This document shows positions 1 to 14,700 of a stretch of 61,369 nucleotides of DNA, in pieces. Origin of the DNA: Hofstenia miamia (taxonomy: Eukaryota > Xenacoelomorpha > Acoela > Hofsteniidae); the NCBI GenBank assembly GCA_900660155.1, contig CABFPE010000030.1:2077845-2139213 (forward strand). The letters run 5' to 3'. The stretch's first letter is position 1; the number at the start of each line of letters is the position of its first letter. The notes under the pieces are model-generated. The model was not told the DNA's origin. It made no database searches and saw nothing but the letters and a program-made list of their open reading frames with translations. A program made the translations under genes and the position numbers.

Positions 1-344
1 ATATATATATATACAATACATTACAAAACGTCAGTGCGGTCTTTGTGCATTGCATACACATAATAACAAATGAATAGCCATGGAAATCCCAAATATTGAG
101 AAACCGGGTGTAGTATGCTTTGATTTATAGATCTTAATTTTTAAGCTGCGAAGCTAACTATTAGACGCGTGCATAAGCTTCTAACGACTACAATTGAGAG
201 TATTACTAATGGAATTACTAAACTTAAACACGATATTTAATTGAAAACTTCAAAATAATTATTAAAATAATATCAAAAATAACATATTGCAGTAATAAAA
301 CTTATAAATATTTCCAAATAAAATAAATTCAAAAAAATATTTAC

Positions 345-2464
345 TCTGGAGTTTCGGTTTTTGGACCATGGGTTGCCCATGCTGGTAGATAACTAAATAA
401 TACTTAAAAAACATAAAATCATGCTACGAAAATACCTGCAAATTAAGGGCAGAAGAACTTCTATGACAAGAAGTGGATCATAGCAATCATTGCCTTGTGT
501 GTTGGTCATAATCTCGACTTCGCTCATGATGAGCTCTAATGTCGGAATATTCTCTGTTAATGACGACAATTGATCTAAAGAATAAACTCTCAGGATTAAT
601 TTTGCGGTGAAAAAGTTAAGCCCAAAATTTAAAAATGCAGGGATTTAATAGAATTTAGAAAATACAATTAAAGCTTATGCACAATTGCATATGAGCTCAC
701 TCCTTAATATGCAGGCTACAAGCCTAACTCAATTTTAAAATAATGCTAAAATAAGTCAATAAATTATCATGTAATACTAATGAATTGACATAAATCCAGC
801 ATAATTGCAATTTAACCTCAAGTGATTAAACAAACACTCAAGGCCTACCTATTCTCAATGAGCTGACTTAAACAGGATGATGCAAACCCTTGCACTATGA
901 CGTTAACTATCATAAGATTCACAAATTTTGAAATCGAAAAAATTAAATTTAAAGCAATAAGCGCAACCTTTGTATTCCTTTTTTCGAAAAATACATTGGG
1001 GATTTAGAGACATAAGATGAGGTTCCAAGAACGCAACAGGCATAGCCTGTGCAAAAGCAGCCAAGCAACTGCCAATAACGGGTCTTTCCCTAAACGGATA
1101 TTTTAGTTGATTATAATAAAAAACAAAGATATGAAATCTTACTTTCTAATTGTGGCGAGCACACGAGAAGGACTAAAAATTACAATTATTAGTGATTTTG
1201 ACATAGCTACATACTGTTCTCGACAAACGCGTTCATTAGCTGCAAGAGTATACAGACTATCAAGAATCTTATAGCAATTCAACTGCAATTCACCATCTAA
1301 ACACTGCAGTGGAATACGCCCTTTCATAAAATACAAACCTAAAATCTCTTTACCACAGTCTGAATGCGCAATTCGAATGAATAAAATGCGCAACACAGGC
1401 ATGAGTATCGAAATAATATAACGCATGTTTCTTGCTCCACGGAAAGACGATTTCGCAGAAGTGATGTGATCCATGTCGCCATTATTCACACGATCATTCG
1501 TTTTCTGAATGTCAATCGCAGCATTGGCGAAAAATTGTTGAAACTGCTCCATCAAAAGTGTGTTTTTGGTCTTTAAAATTGCTCTAAGAATCAAGTAAAT
1601 TAGATAAATATAAACAAAATTGAACACAAATCTTCAACCTACAATGCAAAAAAAATAGTTTAACAATAAATATCATATTAAAACATTTCATTCGACTTTT
1701 AGAAACATATTTTAAACTGCGATATGAATTGCTCAAAGTCTATTTACTGTGGTTCCTTGTAGCCTAGCAATGATATCTAAGTGATATAAATTTGTCACGA
1801 TTAATTGAAATAACTGATATGTTCCACTTCACAAAAATATTTCAAGACATGGTTATGTTCCAGCGAAATTAATTCTTAGTAATAAGTTACCTAAATTCCA
1901 AGGCTTCAGATATAAGTTCAAGACACTTTGCTGATTCGGGATTGTTGCCTAAATTGATTACGTAACTTATTATTAGAAATATGAATCTTACTGAGTGGAC
2001 TTCCCTTGTCTCTGAACATAAAAGCAATTTTACAGAAAAGCGCCAAAAGTAGCTCTTTTTCCCGAGGTGAGGCATTGATACAACCATCGCGCTTAGCTTC
2101 TTCAAATGTTGTGACAAAATATTGAAAGTGGGTTATTATGTAGCGATGCAACAATGGAATTATCACCTAAATTGTGCTTAATCGTAGAAAATATTCAACT
2201 AATATCATGTTAAACTTATATTTAAAAGCTATAATTCTAATATAATTACTTACAGAGATGAAAAAGACAACGCTTTCAGGAAGTTTAGTTGGGGCAACAC
2301 CATGTGGATTATCACCCAAACTTGCAGATTTGTTTTCCCGCATAGCCTTAGAAGCGCGTTCAGCGTAAATCATTATTTTCTCTAGTAGATATAATGAAAA
2401 TCGTTTGTTTTCAGAGAGTCCAGCAGTGAGGTGGCCAATTGTATCATCTTGCTCAGGTTTAGTA
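345..2464 (-). CDS. RyR: RyR exons 52-58: C-terminal half of the central solenoid, cut by window edge
   Basis: Exons: 2254-2464, 1992-2166, 1891-1948, 1215-1583, 968-1089, 436-574, 345-392 (residues about 2947-3320). Evidence includes [14 protein letters not shown] and [18 protein letters not shown], which match the family LPLINQYFxxHxxYFL and MxxxLFCKLAALVR. Further matches are [51 protein letters not shown] (family [18 protein letters not shown]) and [20 protein letters not shown]. Introns 53 and 57 are 43 nt. Exon 58 (48 nt) ends in phase 2 with donor GTAAAT. No further exon was recognised in bases 1-344, so the gene continues to the left. Confidence 0.9.
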
Positions 2465-5400
2465 CTAAGTGTTTAGGATAATAAAATAAAGCGATGCTTA
2501 GCATTAAAACATGCAACTTCAATGAACTCTAGGCATGCAAGCAAGATGACATGATTTAAGAATAAGTCCTACATATTACTAAAAAAACAATAAGTTTACT
2601 AAGTTCTAAGAATAACAATACTCGATAATGACGACATATTTTAAATAACGCGTACTAACTAAAAACTAAAGATTTCCCAGCCTATGCACACCTTCAAATG
2701 CAATGCAGCATGAGCCAGCAGAAGTGGAAAGAGCGCGAGCAAAGAAATGAACGATCACAAAAAATGCACTAAGAAATGAAATTGCAATATATATAAAGTT
2801 CTTTATTGACAACATAGGAAAACGGTTGGAGTTTTAAATAAAAATTGAAGGAGGCAATAATCTATTGCTGTCAATTATTCTTCACAACTCGAGTTGGCCA
2901 AGCATGATGAATGATGAAGAGACCATCGGGTGAATTTCACGATTCTGGGTGAAAATATGCGGAGTAGAAAAATTCCAAATGTAATTCAGATATTAGACAA
3001 ATGCTAACAAAAGCATTAAAAAGAAGAATTGTAATAGCGAGTGGGAAACTTGACATACCAAATATGAAAATATAAGCAAAGAATACCAATTTCGCCAAGT
3101 GCAGCAAAAAGAAATGTGATAATTATTTTTTGAACAACCAGAAAACTAAAATAAATGAAGCGAGAAATTGTAATAATTTCTTAGTTTCGAGTCTAAGATG
3201 CGGTCTTTTATCACAATCGCTGAAAAAAAATAATTACAAGGTGATGACGTTGATGATGAAAGCAACAACAGATGAAAAACTCAGGATTTTAAACCACGTT
3301 TATTGTATTTCTAAAACACTCACACAGAAAAATTTTTGCATGAAAAATACCAGCGTTAACTTAAATAAAAGCCCAAGCCTTAAATGTAAAATCTTTTCAT
3401 CTAACTTATCCAAATATAGGATTAAAAATTATCGCAAAACCCGTGTATCTACAATCTAAAATTGCGTGCAAAACACACTATAATTAAACAATTAAATTAC
3501 ACGTGCTTCAAACAGTGCATAAGAAATAGTGCCTATAAAGAAAATAGAACCTCTTAATGATTCTAAAATACATCACAATCAAGGAGTTGTCAGCAGTCAT
3601 AGACCTCCCAAGAAAGCAGTTAAAATTCTATACCATTCATCATCAATATAGATATTTAAGCGTGTTAATATGGGTCTGTTACAGAATAACATGAAAATAG
3701 AAAAATAGCTTTTGTTGCATTGACACGAATACCCTATATTCCATCAGCATTGCTGTAATAAGAAATGTCTCTGCCTTTCAAACATTATTGCTACTGTACC
3801 AAAACATTCTTAACTTGAGAAGCGAAATATGATTGTATGCTGTGTTGATAATGAGGGACGATATTCGCTTCCACATTGATCAGTTTATTTCTGCAGTTGC
3901 GAATTTTTTAAGTCTATATTTGTGTATTTTTACGTTAAGTAATTGGAATGTAAGGTATTTGTGTTAATGTAACAATAGCAACATTTTACGCTATTCTGAG
4001 ACAGGCCCATATTGTATATCTATAAGCCATAAACCCAAATTAAAATAGGTCTTCAAATACTAATCCTAAAACGGTGGCAAAAATCAAGCTGCAAATGGGT
4101 AAGATATTTTGACACACAAACAATTGACCCATGACTCAAACAACAGGCCAAACAGTCAACGTTTGAACCGAGTTATTTTTGCACATAATACATGAAAATT
4201 TATATTCCAATTATGTAAATTATGCAAATAAAGCACTAGATACCCGCATCTTGAATCTCACAAATTAAGTTTCGCACGAGAAAATTTGGATTCTCCAATT
4301 CTTTTCCCAGCTAGACAAAAGCTTTCGTTAACAAGTTTGCTAACTTGTTGAACATCAATATTTGACATTTTAGCAAATCTAATTTAAATATTTGAAAACT
4401 TAAATAGACCAATGTTATGTTACAAAATAAACATGCCTGTGTACTATGCTATGTACTTCAACTCTATATATACATGAATAAACAATTACATTGATAATTA
4501 TACAATATATTTCAAACAAAAAAGCAGTTTTCATTTAAATGTCATTTGAAAAAGCTCTTGGCAGTATGGCAATACATTTGCACTGAAAAGCACTATCATT
4601 ATAGTTTGAAATATGGTCCGTGGTAGTGAAATTTCACCAAACAAAGCGTGCTCAAATTCATATTTTGTACGAGGAGGGGTACAATTATCGCGCTATAGCT
4701 GTTAGAATGAGCGTGTCAGTATCCTCGGTATCCAGAAGTGTTACTCGCTATCAGCAAATGCAAAATTTTTCCTCTCGCAAGCGGTCTGGAAGACCAAAAG
4801 CATCAACCCCTCAAACCGTCTCATTCACAGTTACGTCGTCAATAAACCATTCTCTTCATCTTCTTAAGTCAAAGCAAATCTAGGTCCGGAGTGCAGAATG
4901 TATCAACACGCACCATTAGGCGTCCATTGAATACTACCTTTGACCTTCCAACGTGCAAACTGGCAGCCAAACCCCGATTGTTTTCAAAGAACATTCGAGA
5001 CCAGTTGCGCTTCTGCAGGCAATACCAACACTACACCCCTGAGATGTTTAGTGAAGAATCCAAGATTTGCCAGTTTACATCATATCGGCCACACGTTCGA
5101 CGACAAAGAAACCAAAATTCAACACACGTTACACGCAACAAACTGTCCGCTCAGCACCTTCTGTGATGATTTGCGTTCTATAACTGAGAATGGGCGTGCT
5201 GATCTGCATTTTGTTCCTCACAACGAGACAGTCACAGCCAGGGCCTACATCAAAATAATTCAGGAGAAAGTTCCCATGTTTATACAGCTTCGCGGAACAT
5301 CGGCACTAGATCAAGATGGTACTCCTTGCCACAGCGCCAAAGTTTTGAAACAGTGGATTGCATCACAAGACTTTCGGCTGCTTGAGAACAGGCCGAGAAG

Positions 5401-5703
5401 CTCCCCAGACCTCATCATCATAGAAAATTGCTGGCATCACTTCAAAAACTGTCTGAGGAAGCACCAATGAACATCACGCGACGATCTGAAGGAGCAAATT
5501 AAAGTGGTATGGTGCACAGAGATTACTGATGTCAAATAGCATTGCTGCGTGTTTGGCCAATAATGGCCAAATTAGTGAGTTTTTCTGAACTAACTATTTA
5601 CTTCTACACGGTGTTATCATATTGTTTCTAAATTGCGTTTTTTAGTGTAAACAACAAAAATTTCTAAATTTGGAAAGTGTTCCCAAAATTTTGGCTAGTA
5701 CTG

Positions 5704-5742
<39 letters not shown>

Positions 5743-8700
5743 TGGAGTTCAAATTAGGGCAGCAATATGGCATTTCTAGATGTTGGTACAATTTTTCACA
5801 GTTCTGTAATAGCTTTTCGTCAAAAAGTAAAATAATCATTCACGATTTCCAAATTTTATAATAGGCTTAGAAAAAATATTTTTAAATGTGGAAAAAAATT
5901 TGTTCTTTTAAAATGACACATTAAGGTTAATATGAGAATACATTTATGGTAACCTTTTGGTATGTTACTTTTAAAACACCTTGTTTAATGAAGACAAGCT
6001 CCACCCAACTCAAAATCATCGATAGATTCAGCACAAGTTCTAGTTTGTAAACAAATTTCTTCACAAAGCATACGCTAAGTTTATTCACATTTTAATAGAG
6101 ATTTCAAAAGTAATTTGTCAGACAAATATTCTAAATATCTGATACTTTTTGTTTTAAAAAGTGTTAGAAATTGTATGTATTATTTGATACAAGTAACATA
6201 TTTGAGTCAAAAATGTTTTCTTACATATCAAATATTTCTTGCACAAGTATCCATCCATGTGGACAAGAAGTTCATGATTGATTTACAATAAACAACTTTG
6301 AATTATCAATTTTGAAAAGAGTTTATAAATCTCAGGTAAACCGACGATAGACAAACGAGGACTATCATATCAAGGCAAATAAGAGTGAAAACTTACCGAA
6401 TAACCTTAAAACCACAAATCTGAAAAAATTTAATGAAAGCATGTGACATTGTGCGTTCTTTGCTTTTTTCACTGTCCGTTAAAAGATCATATGGAACGAA
6501 TTGATGATCCACTGGACGAGCTAAATCAGCAAATAATTAATTATGCATACATTTATAAACACCTTCTATAAACCATCAGAAGTCTAGGAAATAGTTGTAG
6601 AAAAAATTCGAAAATAATAAGTCATAATGTGAGACAAATTGGATACGAACTTTCATAGAGAGGGCCTTTAGCTATCGAAGATAACACACCTTGCAGCAAT
6701 AATCATATAAAGACATATGCAAGATTAAAAAAAATTATTGAATTTTATTGAAAAGATATAAAAATGCGAAATTTTAAAAAATAATTTTTTTTTGGAATTA
6801 GAATTCGTGGTGACTTAAAACGAATATTTACTTCCTTAAAAATTTTCCAGTGCGAGATTTGTAAAAAGCATTCCTCAGTCGAATAATTCTTCGAAAACAA
6901 TATTTTAACAGAATAGCCAACTTGAATTGTCAAAAAGTAGTTTCTGTGGAGAAATGATCACTGAGTTGTGAGTAGAACTTATTTAAATTCCATGAATCCT
7001 CATAGGGATTAAAATTTATATCTACTTATCTTACTCATGTAATGAACTAATGATTGTTGGTTAATAGCACAATCATAAATACTCACTAAGATGGATACAT
7101 CATATTGCAATTCTAGCATTACATTTTAAATATTAAAATCCACTTAGTTGTCGCTATTACTTTACAGTGTCAGAAATCTATTCGAAAGATAGTCTATGAT
7201 GAAGAGGCACTCTAAAAAAGCACATCCAATGATGGCATTCAATTTCAATTCAAAGCCTTTTTGGAGTATGTAGTTCAAAGGATTAAAGATATCTAAATGT
7301 TGAACTTGTTCATACGAATGAAAAAAAATGAAACTCAATATATATCTACAATAAGCAAGCATTAGACATACCCTTAGCAAAAGGATTGTTTATGGAAGAA
7401 TACTTTCGACGATCGTGTGAATTCTCTGCGACAGCTTCCGCTAACTCAATGAGATCTTTCGTCAACGACGTAGGACTCAAATCAAGTGGAGATGGCTTAA
7501 ATTGCTAAATAGAGATTTTAATATCATAGTTCTAAAAATAGTTATTGAGGGATGTCGTAAAATGACTCTAATCCTTTAAGATGCATTCAGACGAGAACCT
7601 TTTGATGTATATCATTTGATATACGTCAAAAAGATCCTCGTCTGAACGCACATCGTTCAATTGATGCACAAACAGCGTGTATCTTTTTGCCGTAGTTCAA
7701 AAGATTCTCGTCTGAACGCACATTAATTTGAACGATTAGAATTAACGACTTTGTTTTGGGGACAGATTGTCTCAAGTAGCCGTGAGTCTTAAAATACGAG
7801 GATTTTGAAGCTCAACTAATTTAACAACTTCAAAATGAACCCTGACGATTTTGAATTCTGAATGTTTCAATTTTTTTAACAAAAAGCAGTTATTCCTTTC
7901 AATAAACAATATTGATTTTTCACAAATTATGTCACTGAATTGTCAATATACGTGTAGAACTAATATAAATTACTTATAAAACAGAATTCAAGCAATTATC
8001 AATTAGTTTGAAGCTTTAGAAATGTTTTAACTTGCCATTATCACAAGATTAGTCACGCAAAATACATATAAACCGTGAATTATAGCAGTCTAGAAAAACG
8101 GACATATATGTACTAGCTTCAAAGGGTTAAAGTGTACTTGCTGGGACAAGCCTTAGTTAAAGTCGTTGTTGAAATTTAGACAAAAAACAATAAGGTTTAT
8201 TATTTTAAATCTTACTGCAATAGATTGAGCGGTTTTCTTGTCGCGTTGCATAGTGTCTGTTGTTTTTTCAATTTGGTATCCCATTGCAAGTACGGTTTTC
8301 ACTTTTTGTCTAATAGGACCTTTGTATTCTTCTTGATCCTGATCGGCAAGCAGTTTAATAGGCTTCAAGCGCGGATGTTTTTTGTTATCTTCATCGAGAT
8401 TCGGTCCATAACTCCACCCATGTGACATCTGAAAAATATCAAATATTAATTGGGAATTTATTAATGATTTATAGGGAACTAATTCATGGTGGCCAACTTG
8501 ACCAAGATAAGTAAACTTGTTGGTCACAATCTAATTCAAATATCAGAGTAAATAATCCTACTCCAGTAATAAATAAATGGACTTAATATTTTTAGGATTA
8601 ATAGAAAAAATAAAAAAATATTTAAAAATTAAAGAAATTGCAAAATAGTGGTACCATTTCTTTCGCCCACTCATCATGCATTTGCTCTGCCAGACGAACT

Positions 8701-11700
8701 ACAAACTCTGCAAGATCTTTGTTCAGCGCGATGCTATCGGTGTTGACTGGTTGCGGAAGGTATTGTCCATTTTCATCAACTGAGGTGTTTAAAGGTAGAT
8801 TGCTGGTACGCTGACGATGAATATAATCTGGTGGAACAGCACTACTCATGTTGAGGAGACATGGCAATGTCTGCTTGAATGTTTCATTGTCAAAGTTCTA
8901 AATAATAAATGCAAACAATAAAAAATAGTAAGTGCTACTAAAGTAACGCTACTTTTTGTGATAACAAAGGCGCTATATTTTGAATTTGTCAATTTTTAAA
9001 CTTAAATATAGTATTTTAAAATTATACAATCTTGCTGAATTGCCCCATTAAAAAACTGTTGAGAAAAAAAGGGTGAAAAGCTTTGCATTCGGATTGCTTG
9101 ATAAAATTATTGTCATCAGGATATATGATTTCTAGCCTTAACTTGTACATATGAGTAATACCATTGTTTGTAAAAAACTCATTTTAAATATGAATTTCGG
9201 ATAATCCTCGGTAATGTCCACCTAGGGAAGGTAATATATATATATATATATATATACGTACCCATATATCTATTTAACATTCTAGGTATCACATTTAGTA
9301 AATATTTTTGTATTCTAAGGATATCGTATGTTCTATACACTATCAAACTCAATATACATTGCCTTAATAAACGAATTGACAAATAACTGATCCTAACAAG
9401 TGAACACAATATTGAAAACATTAAATTTTCTAATACTCCTTAAGAAACAAGGTATGAATTTCCAAACGTTGTTTTCAAACAGACACGTGACTAACGACAA
9501 AAAAAATAAAATAAAAAGGTATTGAGTTAAAGGTTATTGGAGTCTATGTCACTTTATGAGGATATAGTAAGCAAATCACAATAACGATGACTAATAAACA
9601 CGAAATTGCATACCTTTTTAACCAGAGCATCAAAGAATCCTTGAAACATTTCTAGAGTAATGCCTTTTTCTTCATCGGAAGCAGCCCCGATATCGACAGT
9701 TGTGATACCATTATAATAGTTAAAGTATTTTTCGTAGAGCAAAGTCAAAACCTAAGGAAATTTGTTAAAGATTTTCTTGCATAATATTGAAGCAACATAC
9801 TCTGTAAGACACATGAGTGTGGGGCGCAAGCGTTTTAAGATCTTCACATATCTTTTTGAGGAAATGTTGGATGTCACAGGGATTAACATTTCTAAACCAA
9901 TAACAAATTACATTATATTAAAAATGTCCAGTAACACAATTGTCTGTAATTCTTATATTTTGAAAAAAAAGTATTACACTAAGGTTGTGTTAAAAAACTA
10001 GATCAACTATCATTCCATTTGCACGAGTTTTATTGCATTACATAAAAAAACATAAAAGAGTGATTCTGATGTCATATGGATGTGTTAGAAAATCCCTAAT
10101 GCCAACTGCACATTTGTTTATTATATAATTATAAATTCGCATTAAAATTTTATTTTGAAATATAAATGCCCTTCCGTAGTAAATATGTCTTAAGACATGA
10201 AGTGCTGCGATATATTATGTTTCATCGCGCAGAAGTACAAGCCTAAGACAAAACTTTTATGACTATTTATTTANACATACAAAAAACTTTTGAGCAGAGA
10301 CTGATCACAAAAGGTCTCTGGCCACCCAAGTCACCTGCTCTAACTCCTCTCGATTCCTTTGCATTCGACTATATTAAGGATACAGTATTCTCTAAGAATC
10401 CACATACACTTGATGAACTGTGTACAATGNCATTTGCACGAGTTTTATTGCATTACATAAAAAAACATAAAAGAGTGATTCTGATGTCATATGGATGTGT
10501 TAGAAAATCCCTAATGCCAACTGCACATTTGTTTATTATATAATTATAAATTCGCATTAAAATTTTATTTTGAAATATAAATGCCCTTCCGTAGTAAATA
10601 TGTCTTAAGACATGAAGTGCTGCGATATATTATGTTTCATCGCGCAGAAGTACAAGCCTAAGACAAAACTTTTATGACTATTTATTTATAATAACATATC
10701 TAAATGGAAATCAATGACGATAAGTTTCTAATAGGTGTGCTTAAATTAACATGATTTGTAATTTTTTTAGTCAGAATCGATCGAATATCTATACTCACAG
10801 CATTATAAAGTCATTTGTATAACTCATCTCTAACAGGAGCACCGATTTCATCGGTTTTCGCGTTTTCCTTCGCTTAGCGATTGCTATCTCCCCTGCTGCT
10901 ATTTCATTTTCAGTTTTAAAGCACTTATTAGTTATGCACTAGGACTTCCATGCAAGGTTTTTCTTTTGTATAATTATTACTGTTATTACGTTATATTGTA
11001 GAACTCTTTCCTCTTCTATGCTGCAATTATTGTCGTAATCTTTCTAATTTGCTTTGGATTTATCTTTAGGGACTTCTTGCACCCAAATATGCAAGCTTAT
11101 AATGCGCTAAATTTTATCTTTTCCAAAACGTTTTATTTATCATTTTTGTCATTAGTTTGCCTCCTCGACTACTCCATTAATGGGATTGCGGAGCAATGAT
11201 CATAAATCCAGGGTAGCAGAGACGCAACCATCTGTAACTAGTGTATTTGGCTAATAGGCGGTAAATATAGCTTCCACTTTGGCATCTTCATTGTGGAGCG
11301 CTGTCAGCATTCAAAATTTCGAGTCGGGCCGGGTCGAGTGGAGCATCCAATCCGAGAGACTCCAAATTTATGCATTTACAATTTTTGCGTCAGGCTGAAC
11401 CAAGTTCAGTTGAGTAAATTTGATATTTAATAGAACATTGCGTGGTTGGCTAATTGAAAAAATTTCTGATTAAGAAACCTTTCTACAAAAAATTTTTTCA
11501 TGATTCATTGTAGTCAGCCACATTGTCTAGCAAATGATCATAGTTAGCAGCAAAGTGTTACATTTGGTCGATATTCCGTTGGTTAAGATTAGATCGTTAT
11601 CATCTTTTTAACATAAAAAGTTTCACTTTCTAGTTATTCACAAAAGCTACGCTACGTCAAAACCTCAATACCTTTTAAGTTGGCAAACAAACTTCATAAA

Positions 11701-14700
11701 TTTATTCAAATGATAGCTATATACTATACTACAATTTTTAAGTACACCAATTTTAAAAGACTGTCCCGATTGGACTTGAATATAAAATATGCGGACTCGC
11801 AGGGCCCTGACTTAATGATGTTCTAGTAAGTGCATTCAGTAGCTTTTAATTGTAAAAGTCTGATAAATCATAAACTGTGATAGGGTTCTCATTATTTAGT
11901 AACTCGATTTTGGGCCTAATAGCCGCGTTTGGTTGTCATCCCAATTCTTTCAGTCAACGAAAATGGCGAAGAAATAATTACCACCAAAGCAGAAAGATGA
12001 CTTGGAATTAATCTGATGATTAGACATGAAATGCATTGTAAAAATAAGATCAAAAAGACGCAATGATCATACTTTGGGGTGATTACCTGATTAGGTTCAA
12101 CTTGTAACTCCAACCACTCTTGGGCATTTAAATGAAATTTAAACTGTTTAAATTCAATTAAACTACACAATTTTAATCTAATTTAAATAAACAAACTGCA
12201 TTTAAACTATGACTTACGCAAAAAGTAATTAAATTTAAATCAATTAATCTATCGTTGGATTAGGTTCCAATTTCAACACAATAACTATATTTCATATAGT
12301 ATCGATTGAAATCCGTTTCTACCAGTTCATTTTGAAGCCATTAAACATTATTTATAGCAGTTATTTGGGGAAGGCATGTATCATGCAACTATTCAGAGAT
12401 GCGGAGGTTGAGTACTTCCATCAAATAATTCAAAAGCCGTTTCTTTGCGTAAGATTTTTTCTAGATAATTTTCCAGTTGAGGCCAGAATTACTATAGTAG
12501 GAGTATCCGACTGCGTTTTTGCAAAATATTCCGTTACAATAACATCTGATTTATTCCGATGTGCATAACTTACAATAATACATTTTTACCTTTTCCTCAA
12601 ATTGTTCATCATAGAACAAATCGATTCAAAGCAATCTGTTAAGTGTCAATATGCTATTTATCGCTTGTTTGTAGATGCTCTGTCAAACAAACAAAGTTTG
12701 AACAAAGTCGTTTAATTGACTGTTGAATTTAAACTAATGGCTGATATAAACGACGTTTAAAACCGTTTAAAAACGATTTCATTTAGATGGTCAACACTGG
12801 CTCCAACCGCAGATAAATACCTATTCTTGATTTTATCATTATTCTATAGTCTTAAATCATTAAATGTGTGTTTTATACAATTGTGAAATGTAGAACATAT
12901 TTTACTTGATGATGGCAACCATGAAGGCGCTGACAGATTTCTTCTGCGCATTAGTTAATGTTGGGCAACGGAAGAATCGGTATACTGTTAGAAGTGCTGT
13001 CTCCATCAATGAACCGTGATTTGATCCCAAAAGCATGGGAGAGTAACGAGTTAACAGTGGAAGCACAACTTGACAGAGATATCGGTTAACTGCAAAAGTA
13101 AACTCTGCTTGATTGGTAGAAACCTACAAACTTGAACTATAATATTTATTTAATAAAATGACATACGTTATCCAAAATAATTGCAGCACGTAGATCCGGA
13201 AGAAAGCACGTTTCAAGCAGATCAACGAGCATGGAAAGATCCGTGATGCCATAAACTCTATCAAGGAAAACCACCATTGATGCTTTGTGCGAAGGTTGAA
13301 GGGCTCCAACCCAGGATGTGTTTTCTAGAAAGCATGTTAATATTTACATAGACAGATATTATGGTGTAGCGCACTCTTTTGATCATAAATTAATTTTGGA
13401 TTTATTAAATGTAAAACTCGAATTACTAAATTTGATAACAATAATCATGCTTCGAACAGACATTCAAAACTCAGGCTCACATGATTCTTTAAAAAACCTC
13501 CCTCACAGAATGTATTAATCTATAATACCTAAGGTTATATTCAAGAGAAAATTTAAGGGGCTATAAGTCCAAATTGATTATTATTATCGAAGCCTAGACG
13601 AATGAGAAAAATGTGTACAACAGAAAGTTTTTTCATTTATCAAATAATTATGATTATATTTCTATAGCCTACCACTAGCTTCCTGTTCCTGAAGTAGTTC
13701 AGAACTAGGAAGTGCAAACTTCATGCTTAAGACACCAAGTAAGTCTTCTACAGGCACTAAACTTCTAAGAATTGCCCCAATGCGAGCAGCTTCACCATGA
13801 CCTTCCTCTACACCATTTCCAGAGGATGCTGCACGACCAAGTAAGTCTATCAATACCGAATAGAATTCAAGAATTGCGGAGCCGATTTCGACGTCGTCTG
13901 GAGATTTTCTAAAACATTACTAAAAGTTCTCCACTGCAATATAATGATCAATATAAGGAGCAATACGTAATATGTATTAAACAAGCGTAGTAAGAATCTT
14001 AATTTGGAGGCCTGTTGAACAAACGTTATACATAATACATACTCTACTACTTCGGGCTGAGTTGGCACATCACCAAACATTGGACTCATAACGTTTACAT
14101 CTTCATCTTTATTGCTGCGTGAATTATGCTGCATTGAGATGCCTTCAACAACTGCTTGAAGTAATCCTTGGCCACCGGCGCTTAAGGCAGGCCCCAAGCA
14201 CTCTGGTCGACGAATCAGGAGTCTGACAACTTGGAAAGCATTTTCTTCAACAGATTCACCTAAAACAATACTGTTTATAAAAGCGAAACACACTTAATGC
14301 AAAATAGAATCCTGCATTCTACAAAATATTTACGAAATTCAATCATCACATATATTACCTTTAACCCAAACTGTATTTTTAAGGAAATCTAGGAATCGTT
14401 CGCCCACAACAGGATCCCATCCAATGTCTGGAATACCTTTTGAACATAAAATTGCGTTTGATTTAACACCGCAAACAGTTAAGAATGTGACGATACGTTC
14501 CAGCTGATGCTCTCTAAGGGCGAGAGCCAACTCTGTGTTGTCGTTGATGGAAGCTGCTGCAACATCGAGTGGAGTACTTCCTCTCATGCTTGGATAAGCT
14601 ATAAATGAAAGTGGTGAATCGAAAAGGAGTTAGTTTACGAATAAATTTATTTAATAAATATAGGAAACGTACATAAACCCATAAAGCTATTATCTAATAG

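Noticed and set aside
3130..3459. 109-codon plus-strand frame
   Set aside because: Low-complexity AT-rich composition, no recognisable domain, and inside an intron.
12332..12568. Plus-strand 78-codon frame
   Set aside because: Lies inside the non-autonomous hAT element at 12116-12800 and resembles no transposase.
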